Positions 1 through 7,288 of a DNA stretch of 12,767 bases are shown here, piece after piece. The stretch is from Promethearchaeota archaeon (GTDB lineage Archaea > Asgardarchaeota > Lokiarchaeia > Sigynarchaeales > SOKP01). The position numbers and the translations under genes were made by a program. The stretch is from NCBI GenBank assembly GCA_014729315.1, contig WJKD01000330.1, positions 1-12,767 on the forward strand. Reading direction: 5' to 3'. Position 1 is the first letter of the stretch; each line of letters begins with the position of its first letter. The notes beneath the pieces are model-generated. The model saw only the letters and a list, made by a program, of their open reading frames with translations. It did not search any database and was not told where the DNA came from.

Positions 1-857
1 ATATAATCCACGTGATTTAGCCAGTCGTCAATTGTGGTTTTTGAGTTTTGAGTCAGAAATCCAGCGACAGCTAAAATCCCAATATATCCCTTTTTTCCAG
101 CGATTGCTTTTAACAAATCGTCGGTTTTTCCTCTATCGTGGTCATATAATTCTTTTGAAAACGTGTGAGAAGCTATAATCGGGTCTTTTGAATACTGCAC
201 AGCGTCAACAGATGTTTGCATTCCGCAATGAGAAACATCCACGATCGCCCCTAACTCGTTAATTTTCTCTACGACTTGTTTTCCAAAATCGGTTAATCCT
301 CTGTCTCTTCTTGCCGTGCAGCCAGTTCCTACGAGATTTTTTGTATTATAAGTCAGCTGCATTATTCTCACTCCCATCATGTAATATAATTCCACTAAAT
401 CAATATCTTCTCCAATATGTTGCATGCTCTGAAAATTCAAAATAATCCCTCGTTTATTTTCTTTTACTACTCTCTCTATATCGTCTGCTTTTAAAACCTT
501 TACGAGAAAATCGCTTCTATGGTCGAGTATATAGCTCATTACGGCGTAATTATGAAATACGCCCTCAAACGAATAAGGTTTTGAGTGTAAAGGACCGATG
601 GTCCAACTTACGCAATTGACATTCGATTGTTCCCAAGCATCTTTATATAATTGATAATACTCGTCATCGTTCACAAGTTTATGCGCAAACTTTAATACTA
701 ACTCGGGGACGATCTCCCACGCGCTCACATCCTTATCGAGCATCTCGTCGTTAGCTTTAACCAATTCTTCGTCCCAGGGTAACGGTCCATGACTTAAGGT
801 ATCAATGACAATACCCTCATTCATTAATACTTCTATTCGTTCCATTAATTCGTTCAT
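1..857 (-). CDS. M19-family (membrane dipeptidase-like) protein, 3' end cut by the window edge
   Basis: The first 285 residues are readable from ATG at 857; the C-terminus lies beyond base 1. The family call rests on residues 136-235: RGIILNFQ (136-143), a GVRIMQLTYN stretch (162-171), GTGC (177-180), IVDVSHCG (205-212) and PIIASHTFSK (226-235), which match the M19 (beta/alpha)8 barrel. The two metal-binding histidines of strands 5-6 are present (H210, H231). The usual N-terminal HxD is not: the equivalent stretch reads VIDTLSHGP (17-25). The bridging Glu position is Gln142. The same Gln and the LTYN motif are, as I recall, typical of a subgroup of M19 proteins that differ from classical renal dipeptidase, so peptidase activity should not be assumed. 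There is no signal peptide or membrane segment, so it is probably cytosolic. There is no Shine-Dalgarno motif before the start. The family is fairly sure; the substrate is unknown. Confidence 0.85.
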   Translation of the reverse strand, partial: MNELMERIEVLMNEGIVIDTLSHGPLPWDEELVKANDEMLDKDVSAWEIVPELVLKFAHKLVNDDEYYQLYKDAWEQSNVNCVSWTIGPLHSKPYSFEGVFHNYAVMSYILDHRSDFLVKVLKADDIERVVKENKRGIILNFQSMQHIGEDIDLVELYYMMGVRIMQLTYNTKNLVGTGCTARRDRGLTDFGKQVVEKINELGAIVDVSHCGMQTSVDAVQYSKDPIIASHTFSKELYDHDRGKTDDLLKAIAGKKGYIGILAVAGFLTQNSKTTIDDWLNHVDY

Positions 858-871
858 TTTATATAGATTTA

Positions 872-895
872 TTTGTTTGTTTGTTTGTTTGTTTG
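872..895. repeat. Tetranucleotide microsatellite (TTTG)6 upstream of the M19 gene
   Basis: Six perfect tandem TTTG units, flanked on each side by one TTTA unit (868-871 and 896-899), so 32 bases follow a 4-nt period. On the transcribed strand it reads as CAAA repeats ending about 10 nt before the M19 start codon. The reading frame of the M19 gene runs open through the repeat to a stop at 897-899 but holds no start codon there, so the repeat is most likely leader or promoter spacer, not coding. Confidence 0.95.
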
Positions 896-904
896 TTTAT
901 ATTT
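896..904 (-). promoter_or_regulatory. Possible TATA box for the M19 gene
   Basis: On the minus strand this reads AAATATAAA, about 40 nt upstream of the start at 857. A start site some 25 nt downstream would fall inside the TTTG repeat. This is a motif-level guess in AT-rich DNA. Confidence 0.3.
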
Positions 905-1199
905 GATATTGAGTTTTTTCCTTATTAATTATTCTTAACCCTAGACCTAATTGTCATACTTATCCGAGTTTTCATTAGGAAAGTTCCAATTTAGTCTAAT
1001 GGAAGTAAAGGAGGAGTGAGAGCGTTTTGATTCACTTGAATATTAAAAACAGGTATCTTGACGAGATTTAGCAGAATAAAAATCGATTTATAAGATTTAA
1101 AAAATAGTTGAAGAAGGACCTTTAAAAGCCTATACTTGCGAGATGTAAAAAATAAGCGTAGTGAAATTCTATAAGATGAAATATAAAAAGTAAAGAATT

Positions 1200-1919
1200 C
1201 TATTTACGATGACCTGTTCTTTTTGCGGCAATCTGCCCAACTTTCCTCCCCGGTGGTGTGTTCCGCGCTGTGGTCGTTGGTTTGTGCGGAGATTGTTTTG
1301 CACCTCCTCCGTAAGGATGCGAGCATGCGTTCATCGTAACTCCTCGAACGACGGGCCATTTTTTTGCCTTCGATTGCACATAATAGAATTTATTACCCGC
1401 TTTCAGAAATGGCTTATCTGTCCTTCCGCCCCCCGCAACTACGCCAATAGTACAAAGACAATTATTATGAAACCATTTTCTTTTCTTCGATCGAAAAATC
1501 AGCTGAGTTTGGTTTTCCTTCTTGTCAGTTACTAAGGCAGCGACTCCCGATGCTCGAGCAAATTTACCACCATCGCCCGGTTTTCCCTCGATATTGTAGA
1601 CCAAAGTTCCAATACGGACCTGTTCTAAGGGAAGTACATTTCCAATTCGAATTTCTCCTTCTTTTGCTTGGATAAATTCTTGTTCCTCGTAAATTCCTTC
1701 AGGCGGAAGCCATAATCCCTTCGTACCATCGTCGTATTTTACTTTCGCGATGGGAGCACCTCTTCCCGGTGAGTGTATAAACGAGATTACTCTTAACGTA
1801 AACTTCTCTTGTCCTTCTTTAAAAGGCCGGTATCGAACTTTTCCGATGTGTCGATGACCAGGGGACCGAGCCCATAAATTTCCTCGACCCTTTCTCTGGA
1901 CTAAAATATTTTTTCCCAT
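1200..1919 (-). CDS. rpl2: Large-subunit ribosomal protein uL2 (archaeal L2/L8e type)
   Basis: At 239 residues this is the normal length of archaeal L2, which binds 23S rRNA domains II/IV and is needed for peptidyl transfer and subunit association. Family signatures run from end to end: an N-terminal RGRGNLWARSPGHRHIGKV (11-29), the PGDGGKFARASG core (114-125), TIGVVAGGGRTDKPFLKAG (157-175), KKWPVVRGVTMN (186-197), HPYGGG (201-206) and a basic tail with PPGRKVGQIAAKRTG (222-236). The key histidine (E. coli His229 equivalent) is H201, but the preceding acidic residue (Asp in bacteria and archaea, Glu in eukaryotes) is Ser200. In the following loop, the common archaeal QHPGKP is altered to QSPHKP. 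The gene stands alone, whereas archaeal rpl2 usually sits in the S10 cluster next to L23 and S19. Translation probably starts on a leaderless or near-leaderless mRNA. The identity is certain; whether it is the only copy is not. Confidence 0.97.
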   Translation of the reverse strand: MGKNILVQRKGRGNLWARSPGHRHIGKVRYRPFKEGQEKFTLRVISFIHSPGRGAPIAKVKYDDGTKGLWLPPEGIYEEQEFIQAKEGEIRIGNVLPLEQVRIGTLVYNIEGKPGDGGKFARASGVAALVTDKKENQTQLIFRSKKRKWFHNNCLCTIGVVAGGGRTDKPFLKAGNKFYYVQSKAKKWPVVRGVTMNACSHPYGGGAKQSPHKPTTTARNTPPGRKVGQIAAKRTGHRK

Positions 1920-1934
1920 GGGTAAATCATCGCG

Positions 1935-1944
1935 TTTAAATATA
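1935..1944 (-). promoter_or_regulatory. TATA box of the uL2 gene
   Basis: The minus strand reads TATATTTAAA here, centred about 20 nt upstream of the uL2 ATG. No Shine-Dalgarno motif lies between. The arrangement fits archaeal transcription starting at or very near the start codon, although the spacing is slightly short. It supports uL2 being transcribed independently of gatED. Confidence 0.5.
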
Positions 1945-2048
1945 GTAATTAGGGGACATAATTAATGAAACTATAAAATTTTTATGATTTGAGTTCTCCA
2001 AGCAAAGGAAGAATGAAAAAATAAAGGTAATTCTAATTTTGAAGAGTA

Positions 2049-2069
2049 GTAGAAATCTTATTTTTCTAC
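2049..2069 (-). terminator. Hairpin just after gatD, possible terminator
   Basis: A 7-bp perfect inverted repeat (GTAGAAA / TTTCTAC) with a 7-nt loop starts 9 nt after the gatD stop codon. Only a pyrimidine-rich, not pure T, stretch follows. It could mark the 3' end of the gatED mRNA. Archaeal termination depends chiefly on U-tracts, so this is weak. Confidence 0.3.
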
Positions 2070-2077
2070 AGATTAGG

Positions 2078-3451
2078 CTAAAGATCCAATTTGTCCAAAT
2101 TGCCTTTTTCTAAAAGATCGTCCATGTTGTAATTGAACGCAATCGGGATTTCTCGATCAATGATTTCGCCTACCAGATTTGTTTGTAAGAGGCGTATTAT
2201 TTCGTTTTGATCGTCGAATTGTCCAAGTAACCATCCTAATTTGACATATCCTACTTCAGGAAGCATATTATTTCCTGGAACGACACCCAGATTAAGTAAT
2301 TCTCGACCTGTAGAATATACATTCATGCCAACAAAACCATGGAGCGTTTGTGTCGTCATCAGCACAATAATATCCTCTTGTAAAGCTCGCTCAATTGAAT
2401 CGTAGACTTCGGTGCTGACATGTCCCAAACCCGTCCCAGCGAGAACGAGACCTTTATAATTCTTATCCACATAAAAGTCAATAAGGTCGTTCTTCATTCC
2501 CGGATAGGAATAAATTAAGGCTACCTTAGCTTCAAAATCGGAATATGCTTTCGTTTCTTGCTCTGATCTTTTTCGATAATCGCTGTGAAACAAGGTAGTT
2601 TTTCTATTTTTGACCATGCCTAATGGAATATCGTCTATTGTTCGGAAAGTGTTTCTCACGGAAGAGTGCATTTTTCGGACTAGCGTTCCTCGATGGACGA
2701 GGCCATAATCGTGATCAGAAGATCCGAGCATGCATACTACGACTTCTGCGATGTCAGAGGAGGCGACCACGGCGGAATTGATTAAATTTAGAGCTGCATC
2801 TGAAGAGGGTCTATCAGAGCTTCTTTGACTTCCGACAAGAACGACCGGGACGCTTAAATCTTTCAACATAAAAGATAACGCTGCTGCGGTAAAGCCCATC
2901 GTATCGGTCCCGTGACCAATGATGATTCCTTGTTTCCCGGAGTTTACAGCTGCTTCAATTTTTTTTGCGAGTTGTTGCCAGTATTCGGGCCTCATATTTT
3001 CTGAGAGAATTTCAAACACTATTTCTGTTTCTAAATTACAGATTTCAGCCAATTCAGGAACAGAGCTGTATAGTTCTCCCGGCGTAAAGGACGGTATTAC
3101 TGCGCCCGTGGTATAATCGAGTCTTGAAGCTACGGTTCCTCCCGTTCCGAGAAGTTTCAAATCGGGTAAGTTCTTATTGTTCGGGAATTTTTTTTCAGGA
3201 ATTTTATATATAGCTTCCCTTTCTCCTACTTTTTGAATATGTTTAACGCTGGACGCTTTGATTCCTACATTGTAGTTATTTTCGAGTTTTATTTCGATGT
3301 AATTGGGAGAGGAATATTCGTTTCGTGGCAACAAGATTCCTTCGTAATCTATTTTATCCGTTTTAATCTTTACAATATCCCACACATTAATTTTATTTTT
3401 TTTCAGAAACGCTTTCGCCTTTCCTTTATAACCTTTTAATAATTCGCTCAT
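2078..3451 (-). CDS. gatD: Glu-tRNA(Gln) amidotransferase subunit D (asparaginase-like)
   Basis: GatD is the glutaminase half of the archaeal GatDE complex. It releases ammonia from Gln (or Asn) and passes it to GatE, which amidates Glu-tRNA(Gln) to Gln-tRNA(Gln) in the cytosol. At 457 residues it is slightly longer than the usual 420-440. An N-terminal beta-barrel domain (about 1-85, with the VWDIVKIKT start) precedes the L-asparaginase fold. The catalytic set is complete: T103 in LLGTGGTVAS, T182 and D183 in GHGTDTMGF, and K260 in RGTLVRKMHSS, equivalent to the Thr/Thr/Asp/Lys described for the Methanothermobacter enzyme. The N-terminal domain separates it from plain L-asparaginase, as does the adjacent gatE. 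It begins 10 nt after gatE with a strong Shine-Dalgarno motif and must be co-transcribed with it. The call is very secure. Confidence 0.97.
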   Translation of the reverse strand: MSELLKGYKGKAKAFLKKNKINVWDIVKIKTDKIDYEGILLPRNEYSSPNYIEIKLENNYNVGIKASSVKHIQKVGEREAIYKIPEKKFPNNKNLPDLKLLGTGGTVASRLDYTTGAVIPSFTPGELYSSVPELAEICNLETEIVFEILSENMRPEYWQQLAKKIEAAVNSGKQGIIIGHGTDTMGFTAAALSFMLKDLSVPVVLVGSQRSSDRPSSDAALNLINSAVVASSDIAEVVVCMLGSSDHDYGLVHRGTLVRKMHSSVRNTFRTIDDIPLGMVKNRKTTLFHSDYRKRSEQETKAYSDFEAKVALIYSYPGMKNDLIDFYVDKNYKGLVLAGTGLGHVSTEVYDSIERALQEDIIVLMTTQTLHGFVGMNVYSTGRELLNLGVVPGNNMLPEVGYVKLGWLLGQFDDQNEIIRLLQTNLVGEIIDREIPIAFNYNMDDLLEKGNLDKLDL

Positions 3452-3457
3452 ACGATT

Positions 3458-3463
3458 TCACCT
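3458..3463 (-). promoter_or_regulatory. Shine-Dalgarno motif of gatD, overlapping the gatE stop
   Basis: The minus strand reads AGGTGA, a full match to the archaeal anti-Shine-Dalgarno (16S 3' end GATCACCTCC), 6 nt before the gatD ATG. Its first two bases are the last two of the gatE TAG, so the two genes are probably translationally coupled. It fixes the gatD start at 3451. Confidence 0.85.
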
Positions 3464-5372
3464 ATTTTAATTTTTCTTGTATAGCTTTTTTTAATTCAGT
3501 AGATACTATTTTTCCATCTATTTTTCCTCTTACTTTCTCCATGACTTCTCCCATTAAAGGTCCCATCGCTCTCATTTCTCTTTCTTTAACAATGTCCATG
3601 TTGTCTTCTACGATTTGATTGATAAGATCTACTAGGTCTTCTTTAGATATACTTTCAATGTTTAATTCTTCTTTGATTTCTTTTACAGAAAATTGCGGCG
3701 AATCTGCTTTTGCTATCATGAATTCTTCGATTGCTTCCTTTCCGATTTCCTTCTCCCTGAGTAATTGAAAAATATCTTTGTAATCTTTATCTGTAAGGTT
3801 TTCGATATTTTTCCCATCTCTTCTTAATGCAGTCGTTGTTTCTAATAAGCTGGTTAATATTAATGTTGGATTATCGGGATAAATTTCAATTAAATCGTCA
3901 AATAAATTAAGTTTTCCTTCGAAAATCAGATCCTTTATAATTCTTTCTTCCGTATCATATTTTTTAGCGTATTTTTTGATCGTTTCCCAGGGATAATCGG
4001 GTAGACGAGTACTTATCTCGTCGATCTCTTGTGGTAGATTAATAATTGCTTGAGAATCTGTATCAGGATATAATCTCGCACCTCCGTGCAATTCTCTCAA
4101 GAATTCCGTAGTCCCCTCTTCAAGTGCGCGTCTCGTTTCTGGAGGAACTCCTTTGAACGCTAAAATGACTCTTTTAATGATAACGCCCATGGCTTTTTCA
4201 GCGTTTTCTTTAGAACCTAAAACGAGTACAAAACAATCTTTTTCCTTGTTTTTTAAGGATTTTTTTATAGTTGCGATATCTTTGTTGGAAAAATTGTATT
4301 TTTTCAAATCTTCGTCAGAATGGATAAGTCCTTTCAATCCGGAGATCGATTTGACCTTACTTGCGACTTCTGTACCAAATCGATAATCTGGCATTAATTC
4401 TTTTCCAAAAATGCCGTTAAAACCTTCAAAATTGATACCGTGTAGTTTCTTTCCCGCTTTTATCCCCTTCGCGATTAAAGAACATTTAGTATTTTGTAAT
4501 TTTTTTGTTAAATCTACGGGTTTATCCGAAATGAGATTCTCTGAAATTTTCCGTTTATTCAGTTCTTTTTTGATTTCTACCAGACCTATTTGTCGGGAAA
4601 TCTCATTATTAATTAGAATCGGAATCCAATCAAGCTTTTGCACACCTTTAATCTCTATTCTGGTGCCTTCCTTTATGCTCACATTAACATCTTGACGGAT
4701 GGAACCTAATACTTTTTTAACATTGGTTGACCACAATAACAGCCCAAGTCGCTCAGCGCATTCTCGACATTCGTCTGGAGTTCTAATGTCCGGCTTGGTA
4801 GTAACTTCTACGAGGGGGATTCCTAATCTATCTAAGCGAAAGTAATTCGTTTTATTTTCGGTTTTAATCCTTCTGGCTGCGTCTTCTTCTAAACAGATTA
4901 AATCAATTCCAACTTTTTTACCCTCCTCAAGTTCAACAAACCCTCCTGTGGCAAGAACCATGGTCCTCTGAAATCCGCAAGGAACGCTTCCGTCTAAATA
5001 GTTTTTCCTACAAACGTGCATCTCGTCCACGATAGTCGCATTTAGCAATAAGGCGATTTCTAAAGCAATCATTCGTGCTTCATCGTTACAATCAAAAGGG
5101 GGCGTTTCGTCGAGTTCGTAAGTGCATATCACATCGTTATAACACTCGTAAATAATTTCCATTCCTTTTTCGTATTCTGTGAGCATAGCCTCGTCATAAG
5201 TCCCCATCTCGCCTAAAACGGGCCTCATATACCTTTTCACATTGAAGTCGGGATCTCTTGTTCCTTGAAGTTGGTTAGGACATCGACAGAATAATTTGGT
5301 TTCTGAATCGAGTTGTTGATGAATTTCCAATCCGCATTTTAGACCTAATTTTTGATAATTAAATTTTTGCAT
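3462..5372 (-). CDS. gatE: Glu-tRNA(Gln) amidotransferase subunit E
   Basis: GatE is the GatB-like kinase/transamidase half of GatDE: it phosphorylates Glu on tRNA(Gln) and replaces the phosphate with ammonia supplied by GatD. It has 636 residues, the normal size. The cradle domain shows GLKCGLEIHQQL (10-21), an LFCRC cysteine pair (C29, C31), RKNYLDGSVPCGFQRT (122-137), LEEDAARRI (161-169), YFRLDRLGIPLVEVTT (177-192) and GSIRQDVNVSI (223-233). An insert resembling the GAD domain of bacterial AspRS spans roughly 290-415, which marks GatE rather than GatB. A helical tail with a YqeY-like end (about 520-636) contacts tRNA in the family. The start at 5372 gives the expected N-terminus, although its own Shine-Dalgarno is poor: AGGT lies only 1 nt from the ATG. 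It presumably supplies all Gln-tRNA(Gln), since archaea generally lack GlnRS. Confidence 0.97.
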   Translation of the reverse strand: MQKFNYQKLGLKCGLEIHQQLDSETKLFCRCPNQLQGTRDPDFNVKRYMRPVLGEMGTYDEAMLTEYEKGMEIIYECYNDVICTYELDETPPFDCNDEARMIALEIALLLNATIVDEMHVCRKNYLDGSVPCGFQRTMVLATGGFVELEEGKKVGIDLICLEEDAARRIKTENKTNYFRLDRLGIPLVEVTTKPDIRTPDECRECAERLGLLLWSTNVKKVLGSIRQDVNVSIKEGTRIEIKGVQKLDWIPILINNEISRQIGLVEIKKELNKRKISENLISDKPVDLTKKLQNTKCSLIAKGIKAGKKLHGINFEGFNGIFGKELMPDYRFGTEVASKVKSISGLKGLIHSDEDLKKYNFSNKDIATIKKSLKNKEKDCFVLVLGSKENAEKAMGVIIKRVILAFKGVPPETRRALEEGTTEFLRELHGGARLYPDTDSQAIINLPQEIDEISTRLPDYPWETIKKYAKKYDTEERIIKDLIFEGKLNLFDDLIEIYPDNPTLILTSLLETTTALRRDGKNIENLTDKDYKDIFQLLREKEIGKEAIEEFMIAKADSPQFSVKEIKEELNIESISKEDLVDLINQIVEDNMDIVKEREMRAMGPLMGEVMEKVRGKIDGKIVSTELKKAIQEKLK

Positions 5373-5378
5373 ACCTAA

Positions 5379-5407
5379 TCAGCATTCAACTTTCATTTTC
5401 AAACCTC
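5379..5407 (-). promoter_or_regulatory. Five-codon upstream ORF with Shine-Dalgarno in the gatE leader
   Basis: On the minus strand GAGGT (5407-5403) is followed 6 nt later by ATG (5396) and the tiny frame M-K-V-E-C-stop (TGA at 5381-5379), ending 6 nt before the gatE ATG. It is in the same frame as gatE. The motif is visible; a role in initiation or re-initiation at gatE is inference, and chance is possible. Confidence 0.35.
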
Positions 5408-5532
5408 TACGTAATCCTCAAAGAGATTTACAGAATTTACCGTAAACACTCAAAATTTTTAATAGTCCAAGAGGTTATAATTATGTTAAATACAAATATC
5501 TGAATAAGTTTCGGATAGTTTTTATGTTTTGT

Positions 5533-7164
5533 TTAAATAAATTTTGAAACATAAGGTCCGTCTAGTTTATACCCTCCTAGGCTATAAAACCAATCTCTTA
5601 CTCCTATACCACTTATCACCGCGAGCTTATTAGCATCAAATTCTTCGGAAGATATTTTTTCTGCTTTATCCATTAATAAGGTTCCGTAACCTCGGTGTTG
5701 GATCTGAGACATCCTTCTGGGTTTCAAATCCGTGGGTACTAGTTCGCCGACTACTTTTATTTCTCTAACTATCATGGTGTTTCCATCGTTTAATTCTGGA
5801 CGATGAGCAAACTTAGAAGGTTTTCGAAGTCGTAAATATCCAACAAGATATTTTTCTTTTTTATTTTCAAAAGAGAGAAAAATTTCGTTTCCTTGAGATG
5901 CCTCGTAGTCCATTCGATAGAGTTTTACTTCGTCTAAGGTATCGTCATCAATTGAATGTCTGCGATTTGCGATTCCATATTCACGACATCTTATACATTT
6001 ACACTGTGCCCCATCTTTTTCTAACTTTTCCAAAATGAGTTGTCTTAAATTACTCTTTTTACATCCGGCTTCGATAAGATAAGCGGGGATATCCCGCATA
6101 ATTCTCTGAATTCTTACATAAGGAGGAATAGTCTGCTTAACATTTGCTATCAAATTGATTAAATCTTCGTCTGAATAAGGTGAAAATTTCCCTTCTTTCC
6201 ACCAATTATATAACTCAGTGCCCTTTATTACGAGACATGGATATATTTTGATCATATCGGGTTTATAATTAGGATCGGAGAACAAGATATTAAATGTCTC
6301 GAGATCTCTCTCTATATTAGAACCCGGTAAATTGGGCATCATATGAGCGTTTATCTTCAACCCTGCGTCCCTTGCTATTCTGATTGCCTCGATTGAATCC
6401 TCTGTTGTGTGTCCCCTATTTACCAAATTATAAATCTCGTCGTAAACAGTTTGAATTCCTATTTCAACTCGTGTCGTTCCGTAATTTAACATCGTATCTA
6501 CATGAGGTTCTTTGCAGTGATCGGGACGAGTCTCGATGGTTAGTCCTATGATTCTTCGTTTACTTTTCTCAGCAGTTTTTATTGCTTCTCTCAAATTTTT
6601 AGTTCGTTTTCCTATTATACCTTCAAGAGCTCCCTTGATGAACAGAGTTTGATAAGCATTGTCTGCTGATAAAAAAGTTCCTCCCATTATAATGAGTTCT
6701 ATTTTGTCAACTTTATGACCAATTGCCTCCAAATCTTCAATTCTGCTTCGCACTTGTTGAAAAGAATCGTAATTATTATGGATAGACCGCATTGCTGCGG
6801 GTTCTCTACCCGTATAAGATTGGGCAACGGGTTCTCCGGGTTGAGACTCTTTCCCTGGACAATATACGCATTTCCCAGGGCATTCGAGAGGTTTGGTCAT
6901 AATTGCTATGACCGAAACGCCTGATATTGTTCTCGTGGTTCTCCGTTTTAATATTTTAGTTATAACTAACTTTTCTTGTTCAGTTGCAAAAGAGAGAACT
7001 GTGGCATTTTTTATCACTCTATCGTAAGAAAATTTTTTGGCAAATTTACCTTTTAGATTTGTAATCTTCGAGCGCGAAGTGTTTGGAAACTTTAATAAAT
7101 AATTGATGGTAGCTCTAGCGATATTTTTAACTTTTTGAGCTTCTTTTCTTTCGAGAGAATTCAT
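5533..7164 (-). CDS. elp3: Elp3, tRNA U34 carboxymethyltransferase (radical SAM + acetyltransferase)
   Basis: Elp3 uses acetyl-CoA and a SAM-derived radical to place a carboxymethyl group on C5 of wobble uridine 34 in tRNAs; archaea have it as a single protein without the other Elongator subunits. The protein has 543 residues. The radical SAM cluster motif is C95-x3-C99-x2-C102 (ECPGKCVYCPG), followed by QSYTGREPAAMR (115-126), KIELIIMGGTF (154-164), IETRPDHC (210-217) and RVEIGIQTVYD (232-242). A Cys-rich segment CKCIRCREYG (388-397) joins it to the C-terminal GNAT domain, with the acetyl-CoA loop QHRGYGTLLMDKAE (489-502) and SLGGYKLDGPYV (528-539). All core elements are intact. No Shine-Dalgarno lies before the ATG. 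A 160-nt gap separates it from gatE downstream, so they may or may not share a transcript. Confidence 0.96.
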   Translation of the reverse strand: MNSLERKEAQKVKNIARATINYLLKFPNTSRSKITNLKGKFAKKFSYDRVIKNATVLSFATEQEKLVITKILKRRTTRTISGVSVIAIMTKPLECPGKCVYCPGKESQPGEPVAQSYTGREPAAMRSIHNNYDSFQQVRSRIEDLEAIGHKVDKIELIIMGGTFLSADNAYQTLFIKGALEGIIGKRTKNLREAIKTAEKSKRRIIGLTIETRPDHCKEPHVDTMLNYGTTRVEIGIQTVYDEIYNLVNRGHTTEDSIEAIRIARDAGLKINAHMMPNLPGSNIERDLETFNILFSDPNYKPDMIKIYPCLVIKGTELYNWWKEGKFSPYSDEDLINLIANVKQTIPPYVRIQRIMRDIPAYLIEAGCKKSNLRQLILEKLEKDGAQCKCIRCREYGIANRRHSIDDDTLDEVKLYRMDYEASQGNEIFLSFENKKEKYLVGYLRLRKPSKFAHRPELNDGNTMIVREIKVVGELVPTDLKPRRMSQIQHRGYGTLLMDKAEKISSEEFDANKLAVISGIGVRDWFYSLGGYKLDGPYVSKFI

Positions 7165-7288
7165 TGTCTATAGAATGGTGGGAATGATTAGTGGATCTAT
7201 TCAAATTTTAAGACTTTTGTGAAGGTAAAGTGCTTTATTAGGTTAATATTTTTCCATGCGGGGAGAAAAGAAATCGAATAATTAGTGT

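Larger units (their letters stand above)
858..1199. other. Gene-free stretch between the uL2 and M19 genes
   Basis: I see no credible coding region here on either strand; the longest ATG-initiated frames I noticed are under 20 codons. It holds the TTTG microsatellite and the possible M19 TATA box at its left end. Next to the uL2 stop it holds T-rich tracts on the minus strand, such as the six-T run around 1147-1152, which could end uL2 transcription in the archaeal U-tract manner. No tRNA-like cloverleaf and no long inverted repeat were seen. Confidence 0.6.

Noticed and set aside
1209..1535. Plus-strand open frame of 108 codons inside the uL2 gene
   Set aside because: It lies antisense to a gene conserved from end to end, and its translation shows no recognisable motif.
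2078..3451. Calling gatD a plain L-asparaginase
   Set aside because: The extra N-terminal domain, the full GatD catalytic set and the coupled gatE show it is the amidotransferase subunit.
5379..5381. TGA before gatE read as selenocysteine, giving a longer GatE
   Set aside because: GatE starting at 5372 already has the normal family N-terminus, and no selenocysteine insertion element was recognised.
7182..7287. An 11-of-12 direct repeat (GAATgATTAGTG type) at 7182-7193 and 7276-7287, flanking the gap between elp3 and the activase
   Set aside because: Short, AT-rich and only two copies; chance is the simplest explanation.
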